A stretch of 64,000 nt of DNA from Streptomyces misionensis (lineage in GTDB: Bacteria > Actinomycetota > Actinomycetes > Streptomycetales > Streptomycetaceae), in NCBI RefSeq assembly GCF_900104815.1, contig NZ_FNTD01000004.1:7253001-7317000 (forward strand). The letters run 5' to 3'. The notes beneath the pieces were generated by a model that saw only the letters and a list, made by a program, of their open reading frames with translations, was not told the DNA's origin and searched no databases. Below, piece after piece: positions 39,169 to 47,161 of this stretch (its first letter is position 1; each line of letters starts with the position of its first letter). The position numbers were made by a program, and so were the translations under genes.

Positions 39169-41493
39169 ATGTCGGACGAGCACGCACCTGTCCTGCTGCC
39201 GGGCGGAGGCTGGCGGCTGTGGGAGCAGTTCGCGCTCCGCGGTCCCGGTTTCCCCGCGGACGGCGTGCTGCGCCTCGCCCCGCCCGGACTGGCCGAGGCC
39301 GCCGACAAGTTCGCCCCCGGCGCCGAGCTGTCCGGACCGGAGTGGCGGACCTTCGCCGAGGACCTCGCGACGGCCGCCGTGGACACCGCCCGGCACCTCC
39401 AGGAGATCGCCGCCCGGCCCCGCTTCCAGGCCGCGCTCGCCTGGCAGAACCCCGCCGTCCTGCGCACCGGGATCGCCCCGTTCCTGCGCTGGACGCCGAG
39501 CGCGGACAGCCGCAGCAGCATGCCCCGCCAGCGCGAGGAACTGGTCGCGCACTACTGGCAGCGGTTCTGCGTGAAGAACGACACCATCGGCTTCTTCGGC
39601 CCGGTCGGCTGGGGCCGCTGGGACCTCTCCGGGAGCGGCGGCGTCGCCGTGACCCCGGGGGAGGGCTTCCTCGCCGCGCGGGAGGTCTACTTCTCCGGCT
39701 GGGCGATCGACGCCCTCGCGAAGGTCCTGGCGACGGACGCCGCGCTGATGCGCTGGATCCCGCCGCGCCGGGTCTCCTTCGTACGCTGCGCGGACGGCAC
39801 CGTGCGGGTCCCCGGACGCCCCGTCCAGCCGATCGACGCCCGCGCGCAGGCCGTGCTGGAACGCTGCGACGGCACCCGCCCCGCGCACGCCATCGCCGCC
39901 GAACTCGGCCGCACCGAGGACGAGGTGACCGAGGTGGTGCGCGAACTGGTCGGCCGCCGCTGGGTGCAGTGGCGGCTGGACGTCCCCGCCGCCACCCACC
40001 CCGACCGCGCCCTGCGCGCCATCCTGGAACGCGTCCCCGACGAGGCCGCCCGGGACAGGGCGCTGGAGCGTCTCGCCGTACTGGAACGCGGCCGGGACGC
40101 GGTACGCGCCGCCGGCACCGACGCCGCCGCCCTGACCGCCGCGATCACCGCGCTGGAGGACGACTTCGCCGCGCTGACCGACAGCGAGGCCCAGCGCGCC
40201 AAGGGCGAACGCACCGCGCCCTGCCGGGGACTGGTGTACTCCGACGCCCGCCGCGCCGCCACCGCCACCCTCGGCCCCGGGCTGCTGGCCCACCTGGAAC
40301 CGCTCCAGCTGTGCCTGACCGCCGCGCGCTGGATGACCAACTGCTTCGCCGAGGCCGTCCGCGCCCGCCTGCACGCCGTGTACGACCGGCTGCGCGCCGA
40401 CGGCGAACCGGTCGACCTGGCCACCCTGTGGCTTCACACCCTGCCCTCCCCGCACCCCGACGCGAGCCACCTCATCAACACGATCCAGGCCGAACTGCGC
40501 GCCAAATGGGCCCGCATCCTCGACCTGCCCCCGGGCGCCCGCCGGGTCCGGCTGACCACCGCCGAAGTCGCCGACCGGGTGCGCGAGGAGTTCGACGAGC
40601 CCGGCGACGGCTGGTCACTGGCCCGCTACATCAGCCCCGACGTACTGGTCGTCGCCGACGACGCGGACGCCCTCGCCCGCGGCGACGTGGACCTCGTCCT
40701 CGGCGAGATGCACTGCGCGCTGAACACCATGGGCGCCTCGCTCTTCGTGCACCAGCACCCCGACCGGTCCGAACTGATCGCCGAGACCAGCCGCGACTTC
40801 CCCGGCCCGCGCCTCATGCCCATGCTGCCCAAGGAACTGCCGCTGAAGTGGTCCACCCGCAGCCGGCCCTCGCTGGACCGGCCCGAGGACCACTACGTCG
40901 CCCTGGTCGACCAGACCGGCGACCCGCACCGCCCGCGCACGGTGCTCGGCGCCGACGTCCGGATCGAGGAACGGGCCGGCCGGCTCACCGCGGTCCTGCC
41001 CGACGGCACCGAGTACGACGTGCTCGACGCCTACGCCAACACCCTCACCCAGCGCGTGATGGACCGCTTCACGCTGCGGCCCGAGGGCGACCACACCCCG
41101 CGCATCACCATCGGCCGGCTGACCGTGGCCCGCGAGACCTGGCAACTGCCCGTCGGCGACATGGACTTCGCGGACGAGAAGGCGGAGGCCGCCCGCTTCG
41201 TCCGGGCCCGGCACTGGCAGCGCGGGCACGACCTGCCCCGGTTCGTCTTCGTCGTCTCGCCGACCGAACCCCGCCCGTTCTACGTCGACTTCGACAGCCC
41301 CGTCTACGTCACCATCCTCGCCAAGGCGGCCCGCAGGCTCGCCCGCAAGGACCCCGGGGCCCGGCTGAAGATCAGCGAGATGCTGCCCACCCCCGAGCAG
41401 GCCTGGCTCACCGACCACGAAGGCCGGCGCTACACCTCCGAACTCCGGTTCGTGGCCGTCGACCTGACCGCCGCCGACGCGGGGGAGAAGTGA
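39169..41493 (+). CDS. LanB-like protein, glutamylation (Lant_dehydr_N) domain only; PEARL-sized, copy 1
   Basis: 774 aa from the ATG at 39169 with GGAAGGAG upstream. It resembles the N-terminal, tRNA-using domain of class I lanthipeptide dehydratases: FLRWTPSADSRSSMPRQREE, KNDTIGFFGPVGWG near 136, GLVYSDARR, RPFYVDFDSPVYVTIL and LPTPEQAWLTDHEGRRYTSE. It ends there, with no SpaB_C elimination domain. That is the architecture of peptide aminoacyl-tRNA ligases (PEARLs), which add an amino acid to the C terminus of a scaffold peptide, rather than of a complete Ser/Thr dehydratase. It overlaps the adenylation gene (TGATG). A 158-bp stretch is identical to the paralogue at 44.5-46.8 kb. Whether it uses aminoacyl-tRNA or the carrier-bound residue of this operon is open. 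Confidence 0.85.
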   Translation: MSDEHAPVLLPGGGWRLWEQFALRGPGFPADGVLRLAPPGLAEAADKFAPGAELSGPEWRTFAEDLATAAVDTARHLQEIAARPRFQAALAWQNPAVLRTGIAPFLRWTPSADSRSSMPRQREELVAHYWQRFCVKNDTIGFFGPVGWGRWDLSGSGGVAVTPGEGFLAAREVYFSGWAIDALAKVLATDAALMRWIPPRRVSFVRCADGTVRVPGRPVQPIDARAQAVLERCDGTRPAHAIAAELGRTEDEVTEVVRELVGRRWVQWRLDVPAATHPDRALRAILERVPDEAARDRALERLAVLERGRDAVRAAGTDAAALTAAITALEDDFAALTDSEAQRAKGERTAPCRGLVYSDARRAATATLGPGLLAHLEPLQLCLTAARWMTNCFAEAVRARLHAVYDRLRADGEPVDLATLWLHTLPSPHPDASHLINTIQAELRAKWARILDLPPGARRVRLTTAEVADRVREEFDEPGDGWSLARYISPDVLVVADDADALARGDVDLVLGEMHCALNTMGASLFVHQHPDRSELIAETSRDFPGPRLMPMLPKELPLKWSTRSRPSLDRPEDHYVALVDQTGDPHRPRTVLGADVRIEERAGRLTAVLPDGTEYDVLDAYANTLTQRVMDRFTLRPEGDHTPRITIGRLTVARETWQLPVGDMDFADEKAEAARFVRARHWQRGHDLPRFVFVVSPTEPRPFYVDFDSPVYVTILAKAARRLARKDPGARLKISEMLPTPEQAWLTDHEGRRYTSELRFVAVDLTAADAGEK
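39467..39624 (+). repeat. 158-bp segment identical in both LanB-like genes (copy 1)
   Basis: Every base from 39467 to 39624 matches 44782-44939 (offset 5315), although the two genes differ clearly on both sides. It encodes the segment from GIAPFLRWTP through GFFGPVGWGRWD. The usual explanation is recent gene conversion between the paralogues. Confidence 0.9.
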
Positions 41494-42986
41494 TGCGCAC
41501 GGTCGCCGACGACATCGCCGCCCACGCCCGGCGGCACCCCGAACGCATCGCGCTGAGCACTCCGGCCGGTGAGGTGACCTACCGCGAACTGGACACCCGC
41601 ATCGAGGAGATCGCCCGTCTGCTGCGCGCGCACGGGGCCCGGCCCGAGACGGTCTGCGCCGTCGCCGTCGAGCACGGCACCGACGCGGTCGCCGCCATGG
41701 CCGCCGTACTGCGCTGCGGCGCCGCCTTCCTCACCCTGGACGTCGCCCAGCCCCAGGAACGGCTGGCGTCCTTCGTCCGCAGCGCCGGCGCCCGCCTGCT
41801 GCTGACCCGCTCGGCCCTCGCCCCGGCACTCGGCCTCCACCTGCCCACCGTCCTGCTGGACCAGCCGCCCCGGACCGCGGCCGACGGGCCGCCCACCGCC
41901 CCGGCCGGCCCACGGGCCCTCGCCTACGTCAGCCACACCTCCGGCAGCACCGGGGAACCCAGCGCCGTCCTGGTCGAACACGGCGCGCTGGACGCCTATC
42001 TGCGCGACGCCGCCCACGCGTTCGGCCTCGGCCCGCACACCGTGGCCCTCCAGACGGCGCCCCTCGGCTACGACGCCTCCATCCGCGACACCTTCGTCCC
42101 GCTGCTGGCGGGGGCGCGCCTGGTGATCGTGGACCGGGCCCGGCTCCTGCGGCCCGCGGAGTTCGCCCGCACCGTCCGGGAGCACCGGGTGACCGCCCTG
42201 CTCAGCGTCACCCCCTCCTTCCTCACCCACCTGTCCGGCCGGGCCGAACTCGCCGAACCGCTCGCCGGGGTCACCCTGGTCGCCGTCAGCGGCGAGTCCC
42301 TGCGGCCGTTCCTCGCCGCGGGCGGACGCGGTCTCGTCCCCGGCCGGCTCGTCAACCAGTACGGCCCGACCGAGTGCACCATGACCACGACCCGGTACGG
42401 CGTGCCCGCCGTCCCCGACCCGGCCACCGATGTCGTGGGCACCCCCCGCGCGGGCGCCGTCGTACGGATACTCGACGCGGACCTGGCCCCGGTGCCCGAC
42501 GGCACGGTGGGCGAGGTGTACATCGGGGGCACCGGTGTGGCCCGCGGCTACGGCGGCCGTCCGGCCCGCACCGCGGCCTGCTTCGTACCCGATCCGCTCG
42601 GCCCGCCCGGCGCCCGCCTCTACCGCACCGGCGACCTCGGCTGGTGGGGCCCGCGGGGCCTGCACTACGCCGGACGCACCGACCGCCAGATCAAGATCCG
42701 CGGCTACCGCGTCGACCCCGCCGAGATCGAGGGGGCGCTGCTCGCCCACCCCGCCGTCACGGGCGCGGCGGTGACCCCGGACACCGACGAACTGGGCCGG
42801 GTGCACCTCCTCGCCCACCTCACCGGTGAGCTGTCGGCCACCACGGACGCCCAGCTCCGCCGCCACCTCGCCCGCTCCCTGCCCCCGCACCTGATGCCCC
42901 GCCGCTTCCTGCGCCTGACCGCCCTCCCGACCACCCGGGGCGGCAAGACCGACCGCCGGCTGCTGGCGACCGGGAGGACGGCATGA
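41493..42986 (+). CDS. Stand-alone NRPS-type adenylation protein
   Basis: 497 aa with adenylation core motifs in order: A3-like TSGSTGEPSAV near 149, A4 GYDASIRDTF, A5 NQYGPTECTM, A7 YRTGDLG, A8 GRTDRQIKIRGYRVDPAEIE and A10 GGKTDRRLL with the catalytic Lys. It has no attached C or PCP domain, and its partner is the discrete PCP encoded two genes downstream. The pocket read against GrsA is DARSASQMTK; Asp235 is kept, so an alpha-amino acid substrate is likely, but I do not recognise the code. The usual PK of A3 is PS, so the loop Lys is missing. It is coupled to the LanB-like gene upstream (TGATG) and the PLP enzyme downstream (ATGA). Confidence 0.92.
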   Translation: MRTVADDIAAHARRHPERIALSTPAGEVTYRELDTRIEEIARLLRAHGARPETVCAVAVEHGTDAVAAMAAVLRCGAAFLTLDVAQPQERLASFVRSAGARLLLTRSALAPALGLHLPTVLLDQPPRTAADGPPTAPAGPRALAYVSHTSGSTGEPSAVLVEHGALDAYLRDAAHAFGLGPHTVALQTAPLGYDASIRDTFVPLLAGARLVIVDRARLLRPAEFARTVREHRVTALLSVTPSFLTHLSGRAELAEPLAGVTLVAVSGESLRPFLAAGGRGLVPGRLVNQYGPTECTMTTTRYGVPAVPDPATDVVGTPRAGAVVRILDADLAPVPDGTVGEVYIGGTGVARGYGGRPARTAACFVPDPLGPPGARLYRTGDLGWWGPRGLHYAGRTDRQIKIRGYRVDPAEIEGALLAHPAVTGAAVTPDTDELGRVHLLAHLTGELSATTDAQLRRHLARSLPPHLMPRRFLRLTALPTTRGGKTDRRLLATGRTA

Positions 42987-44176
42987 GCGCCATGGCGGGC
43001 ACCCCCCGGACCGCCGACGCGGCCGGGTGGGGCGCGGACGCGGGGGGACCGGGCGTGGCCGGGCGCGCGGGTTGCGCGAGCCGTCCGAACCGGGGCGGGG
43101 GCGAGCCGGTCGCGGCCGGCCTCATGGCCGCCCGTGCCGTCGCCGTCGGCACCGCCGGGGTGCGCCCCGGCGAGGTCCGGCACGCTTCCGGTGCGGCCGG
43201 GCCGGGTCCCCGCGGCGTCGCCGGCGGGCGGCGTCCCGGCCGGGCCGACCTGCTGGCCGCGGCCTCGCGGATCGGCCCGTACGTCGTGCACACCCCCCTG
43301 CTGCCGGGCCCGAGGACCACGGCGAGCGGAACCGAGCTGCTGCTGAAGGCCGAACACCTCCAGCTCGGCGGGTCGTTCAAGATGCGCGGGGCCGCCAACG
43401 CCGTCCTCGCGCTGGGCGCCGACCGGGTCGTCACCGGGTCCTCCGGGAACCACGGCATCGCCCTCGCCCGGATCGCCCGGACCCTCGGCATCCGGCTGAC
43501 CGTCGTCCTCGCGGCGGGCGCGGCGCCCGCGAAGGCCGCCGCCATCCGCGCGCTCGGCGCCGAGACCGTACGGGTCCAGGGCGGAGTGGCGGAGCGGGAG
43601 GACCGCGCCCGGTCCCTCGCGGCCGAGCGGGGCGCCGTCCTCGTACCGTCCTCCGACCACCCCCTGGTCGTCGCGGGTCAGGGCACCGTCGGCCTCGAAG
43701 TGCTGGCCGACGCCCCCGGCACCGAGACGGTGTACGTCCCCACCGGCGGCGGCGGACTCCTCGCCGGCCTCTGCCTCGCCGCCGGGGACCGCCCGGTCCG
43801 CGTGGTCGGCGTCGAACCCGCCCTCACCCCCCGCTACGCCCGCTCCCTGGCCGCCGGGCACCCGGTCCGGCTGCCCGCCTGCACGACCGTCGCCGACGGC
43901 CTGCGCGGGCAGAGCCCGGGAGCGGTGCCCTACCCGATCATCCGCGACCGCGTCGACGACCTGATCGCCGTCGGCGACGCGGAGATCCTCGCCGCCACCG
44001 CCCTGCTGCACCGCCTCGGCGTCGACGCCGAGCCGAGCGGAGCCGTCGCCCTGGCCGGAGCCCTCCGGGCCGGCCGCCGCGAACGGGCCGTGGCCATCGT
44101 CTCGGGCGGCAACACCCCCGCCCGCCTGCACCACCACACCCTCACCAGCGCACACCCGAAGGAGCCCACGCCATGA
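42983..44176 (+). CDS. PLP-dependent threonine/serine dehydratase-like enzyme (fold type II)
   Basis: 397 aa. The catalytic core starts near residue 85 and shows HLQLGGSFKMRGAAN with the PLP Lys near 133, the phosphate-binding TGSSGNHGIALA, and VPTGGGGLLAGL. This is the serine/threonine ammonia-lyase or serine racemase group. There is no C-terminal ACT regulatory domain, unlike biosynthetic IlvA. The first 85 residues are Gly/Ala/Arg-rich and poorly conserved in look; an internal start is possible but the ATG overlapping the previous stop favours the long form. It could make the residue activated by the adenylation protein (a D-residue, a 2,3-diamino acid or a dehydro-amino acid) or a 2-oxo acid. 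The downstream PCP starts inside its stop codon. Confidence 0.85.
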   Translation: MSAMAGTPRTADAAGWGADAGGPGVAGRAGCASRPNRGGGEPVAAGLMAARAVAVGTAGVRPGEVRHASGAAGPGPRGVAGGRRPGRADLLAAASRIGPYVVHTPLLPGPRTTASGTELLLKAEHLQLGGSFKMRGAANAVLALGADRVVTGSSGNHGIALARIARTLGIRLTVVLAAGAAPAKAAAIRALGAETVRVQGGVAEREDRARSLAAERGAVLVPSSDHPLVVAGQGTVGLEVLADAPGTETVYVPTGGGGLLAGLCLAAGDRPVRVVGVEPALTPRYARSLAAGHPVRLPACTTVADGLRGQSPGAVPYPIIRDRVDDLIAVGDAEILAATALLHRLGVDAEPSGAVALAGALRAGRRERAVAIVSGGNTPARLHHHTLTSAHPKEPTP

Positions 44177-44439
44177 CCACCGACGCCGCCACCGCCACCG
44201 CCGCTTCGACCACCACCGTCGACCTGCTGGTCGAGATCTTCCGGGACGTGCTGCGCCTGCCCGACCTCACCGCGCGGACCGACTTCTACGAGGCGGGCGG
44301 CGACTCCCTGACCGCCTTCCAGATCACCGGCCGCCTCCAGGAGGTCCTCGGCGCCGACGTCCCGGTCTCCCTGGTCTTCGCCTACCCGACGCCTCTGGAA
44401 CTGGCCGAGGTCGTCGACGCCGACTACGGCACGGCCTGA
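44173..44439 (+). CDS. Discrete peptidyl carrier protein
   Basis: 88 aa. The phosphopantetheine site is YEAGGDSLTAFQITGRLQ with the modified Ser in GGDS, preceded by the usual acidic helix (VEIFRDVLRLPDL). It follows the PLP enzyme with an ATGA overlap and precedes the second LanB-like gene by 53 nt. The obvious loader is the stand-alone adenylation protein of the same operon, and the PPTase is encoded 5.5 kb away. There is no C, TE or reductase domain to take the loaded residue off, so the downstream user is probably one of the two flanking LanB-like proteins or the PLP enzyme (inference). Confidence 0.93.
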   Translation: MTTDAATATAASTTTVDLLVEIFRDVLRLPDLTARTDFYEAGGDSLTAFQITGRLQEVLGADVPVSLVFAYPTPLELAEVVDADYGTA

Positions 44440-44492
44440 CCCGCCCCGCGCAGCCGCTCCGTCCACCCGCGCTCGCCAAGGAGAGCCGTGCC

Positions 44493-46781
44493 ATGACCGA
44501 AGACCTCGTGCCGTCCCTCGGCCGCTGGCGGCTGTGGGAACAGTTCGCCCTGCGCGGGGCGGGCTTCCCCGCCGACGGCGTGCTCCGCCTCGCCCCGCCC
44601 GGACTGGCCGAGGCGGCCGACAAGTTCGGGGCCGGCGAGCCGCTCGACGGCCCCGAGTGGACCGGCTTCGCCCGCCTCTTCGCGGACGCCGCCGTGACGA
44701 CCGCGCACACCTTGCAGGACATCGCCCGGACACCGGCCTTCCGGGAGGCCGTGGCCTGGCAGAACCGGCCGGTGCTCGCCTCCGGGATCGCCCCGTTCCT
44801 GCGCTGGACGCCGAGCGCGGACAGCCGCAGCAGCATGCCCCGCCAGCGCGAGGAACTGGTCGCGCACTACTGGCAGCGGTTCTGCGTGAAGAACGACACC
44901 ATCGGCTTCTTCGGCCCGGTCGGCTGGGGCCGCTGGGACTCCGCCACCCGGGCCCTCGCCGTGGACCCCGGCACCGGCCTGATCGCGAAGTCGACCGTCT
45001 ACTGGGCCACATGGGGCATCGACGCGCTCGCCAGGACCCTGGACGCCGACCCCGCCCTGCGCGAGTGGATCGCGCCGCGCCGGGTGCCGTTCCTGGTGCT
45101 GGACGGGGACCGCGTCCGGGTGCCCGGCCGGCGCGCACAGCCCGTGCCCGCGGATACGGCGGCCGTCCTCGCCCGCTGCGACGGGGTGCGCCCGGCCCGG
45201 GAGATCGCCGCCGAACTCCCGGACACCGACGTCCCCGCCGTCCTGGCCGACCTGGTCGCCCGACGCTGGGTGGTCTGGCGCCTCGAACTCCCCGCCGACA
45301 CCCACCCCGACCGGGCTCTGCGCGCCTGGCTGGAAACCGTCGGCGCGCCCGAACCGCGCCGGCGCGGGCTGGCGGCACTGGACCGGCTGGAACGGGGCCG
45401 CGCCCGGGTGGCGGCGGCCCGCGACGTGGACACCCTCGTGGCGGCGCTGACCGGGCTCGAACACGACTTCACCGAGCTGACCGCCACCGCCGCGGTACGG
45501 GAGAAGTCCGCGTCGACCGCACCCTGCCGGGCGCTGGTGTACTCCGACACCCGGCGGTCCGCCACCGCCCGCCTCGGCCCCGCGATGCTCGAAGCGCTGC
45601 GCCCGCTGGGGCTGTTGATGGACAGCGCCGCCTGGCTCACCGCGGAACTCGCCGCGACGGTACGGGAGGAGATCCGCCGCGTGTACGACCGGCTGGCCGC
45701 CGAGGGACCGGTCGACCTGGCCTCCTTCTGGTTCGCCTGCCTGCCGGTGCTGCACGGCGCCGCCCGCGCCAAGGCCACGCGGTTGCAGGGCGAGTTCGCC
45801 CGGCGCTGGCAGCAGATCCTGGCGCCCCCGCCCGACGCCCGCCGGGTCACGATGACGTCGGCCGGCATCGAGGCGGCGGTACGAGAGCGGTTTTCGGCCA
45901 CCGGTGCAGCCTGGACGACGGCCCGCTACCTCAGCCCCGACGTCCTGATCGCCGCCGACGGCACGGACGCCGTGGCACGCGGCGACTTCACCCTCGTCCT
46001 GGGCGAACTCCACCTGGCCGCCAACACCTTGGGCGCGTCCCTCTTCACCCACCAGCACCCGGACGCCGACGAACTCCTGCGGCTCACCGACCGCGACCAC
46101 CCCGGCCCCCGGCTGATGCCCCTGATCCCCAAGGAGCACCGGGCCCGGCTCTCGGCGCGGGTGCGCCACACCCTCGTCCGCCCCCAGGACCGGCAGGTGG
46201 CCCTCGCCGACTTCGCCGCCGACCCCGCCCGTACGGTCCGCAGCGCCGACGCCACCGTGGCGGAGCAGGCCGGCGAGCTGGTCGTCCGCCTCCCGGACGG
46301 CTCGGCCTTCCCCGCCCTGGACGTCTTCTCCCACGTGCTGACCACGCTGTCGATGGACCTCTTCCAACTGCTGCCGAGCGCGGACCACACCCCCCGCGTC
46401 ACCCTCGACCGCCTGGTCGTCGCGCGCGAGACCTGGCGCCTGCCGGCCGCGGACGCGGAGTTCGCCGACGAGAAGGACGAGGCCCGCCGCTTCGTCGGGG
46501 CCCGCCGCTGGCGCGCCCGGCTGGGCCTGCCCCGCTACGTCTTCGTGGTCTCGCCGACCGAATCCCGGCCGTTCTACGTCGACTTCGACAGCCCCGTCTA
46601 CGTCACGATCCTCGCCAAGGCACTGCGCCGGCTGGCCCGCAAGGACCCGCTGGGCACCGCGGTGTTCACGGAAATGCTGCCGACCCCGGAACAGTCCTGG
46701 CTCACCGACGCGGAAAACCGCCGCTACACCTCGGAATTGAGATTCGTCGCCTTCGACACGAGTGCGCGATACCCCGAGTAG
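44493..46781 (+). CDS. LanB-like protein, glutamylation domain only; PEARL-sized, copy 2
   Basis: 762 aa, start ATG at 44493 with AAGGAGAG upstream. It is a paralogue of the protein at 39.2-41.5 kb, with the same order of motifs: FLRWTPSADSRSS, KNDTIGFFGPVGWG, ALVYSDTRR, RPFYVDFDSPVYVTIL and LPTPEQSWLTDAENRRYTSE. It likewise ends without an elimination domain. Divergence outside the identical 158-bp block suggests the two copies have different substrates, for example different amino acids or successive additions. It is the last gene before a promoter-bearing gap and the 50-aa peptide. If it is a PEARL, that peptide is the natural scaffold candidate. Confidence 0.85.
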   Translation: MTEDLVPSLGRWRLWEQFALRGAGFPADGVLRLAPPGLAEAADKFGAGEPLDGPEWTGFARLFADAAVTTAHTLQDIARTPAFREAVAWQNRPVLASGIAPFLRWTPSADSRSSMPRQREELVAHYWQRFCVKNDTIGFFGPVGWGRWDSATRALAVDPGTGLIAKSTVYWATWGIDALARTLDADPALREWIAPRRVPFLVLDGDRVRVPGRRAQPVPADTAAVLARCDGVRPAREIAAELPDTDVPAVLADLVARRWVVWRLELPADTHPDRALRAWLETVGAPEPRRRGLAALDRLERGRARVAAARDVDTLVAALTGLEHDFTELTATAAVREKSASTAPCRALVYSDTRRSATARLGPAMLEALRPLGLLMDSAAWLTAELAATVREEIRRVYDRLAAEGPVDLASFWFACLPVLHGAARAKATRLQGEFARRWQQILAPPPDARRVTMTSAGIEAAVRERFSATGAAWTTARYLSPDVLIAADGTDAVARGDFTLVLGELHLAANTLGASLFTHQHPDADELLRLTDRDHPGPRLMPLIPKEHRARLSARVRHTLVRPQDRQVALADFAADPARTVRSADATVAEQAGELVVRLPDGSAFPALDVFSHVLTTLSMDLFQLLPSADHTPRVTLDRLVVARETWRLPAADAEFADEKDEARRFVGARRWRARLGLPRYVFVVSPTESRPFYVDFDSPVYVTILAKALRRLARKDPLGTAVFTEMLPTPEQSWLTDAENRRYTSELRFVAFDTSARYPE
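44782..44939 (+). repeat. 158-bp segment identical in both LanB-like genes (copy 2)
   Basis: Partner of 39467-39624, in direct orientation. The flanking bases differ immediately outside (tt-CCGGG versus ac-CCGGG at the left; GGGAC-TCC versus GGGAC-CTC at the right). Confidence 0.9.
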
Positions 46782-46816
46782 CCGCGATTAAACAGAAGTT
46801 GAGGGCCAATTCCCCA

Positions 46817-46846
46817 TTGATATGGCATGAGCATGCTGCTTAGCAT
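46817..46846 (+). promoter_or_regulatory. Vegetative-type promoter in front of the 50-aa peptide gene
   Basis: TTGATA (46817-46822) and TAGCAT (46841-46846) are spaced 18 nt apart, a good match to the principal-sigma consensus of Streptomyces. They lie in a clearly AT-richer 100-nt gap. The predicted start near 46853 leaves a leader of about 29 nt. An inverted repeat, ATGCT/AGCAT, overlaps the -10 (46833-46846) and could be an operator. Confidence 0.65.
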
Positions 46847-46881
46847 CACGCGGCACTGTTGTTGTCTGAGAGGAGTCAAAG

Positions 46882-47034
46882 ATGACACAAGCAGAGACGA
46901 TGGAAGCGCCCTCGTACGAGTCTTTGGTCGAGGACGCGCTGCGCGAGCTCTCCGAGGCCGAGTCGGCCGAGGTCCTCGTGCCGGTCGGCAGCGGCGAAGA
47001 GGGTCCGCTGATGGCGTGGTTCGTCGCCACCTGA
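46882..47034 (+). CDS. Candidate RiPP precursor/scaffold peptide (50 aa)
   Basis: The ATG at 46882 follows a strong GAGAGGAG ribosome site 6 nt upstream and its own promoter, as expected for an abundant small peptide. The sequence is acidic and helical in the middle (SYESLVEDALRELSEAESAE), then VLVPVGSGEEGPL, ending in MAWFVAT. It has no Cys, and the last 15 residues hold one Thr and no Ser, so it does not look like a lanthipeptide. It lies just after a PEARL-sized LanB and before a metallopeptidase, exporter and two candidate peptide hydroxylases, which is what a scaffold peptide would look like. I do not recognise a family. It is too short for ordinary gene calling but well supported by signals. 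Confidence 0.7.
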   Translation: MTQAETMEAPSYESLVEDALRELSEAESAEVLVPVGSGEEGPLMAWFVAT

Positions 47035-47072
47035 CAATCGGCGAGCGCCATCCGACACCTGGCAAGACCCTA

Positions 47073-47113
47073 GGGGTTCCGGCCGCGTGCGATGCCCGCG
47101 GCCGGAATTCCCC
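47073..47113 (+). terminator. Hairpin between the 50-aa peptide and the metallopeptidase gene
   Basis: An 11-bp perfect stem, TTCCGGCCGCG/CGCGGCCGGAA with a 9-nt loop, is extended by GGGG/CCCC across a 2-nt bulge. It begins 39 nt after the peptide stop and ends 48 nt before the next start. Partial termination or mRNA stabilisation here would make the peptide in excess over the enzymes downstream, a common RiPP arrangement. Confidence 0.75.
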
Positions 47114-47161
47114 TTGCCCGGAAGAACCGCCGACCCGACCCGAAGCCAGGGGGAGCACGCC

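Noticed and set aside
39169..46781. Complete class I lanthipeptide dehydratases
   Set aside because: Both LanB-like proteins stop at the end of the glutamylation domain, and no SpaB_C elimination protein or LanC cyclase is present in the window.
46882..47034. The 50-aa peptide as a lanthipeptide precursor
   Set aside because: It has no Cys, and the last 15 residues contain a single Thr and no Ser. Kept only as a scaffold-type candidate.
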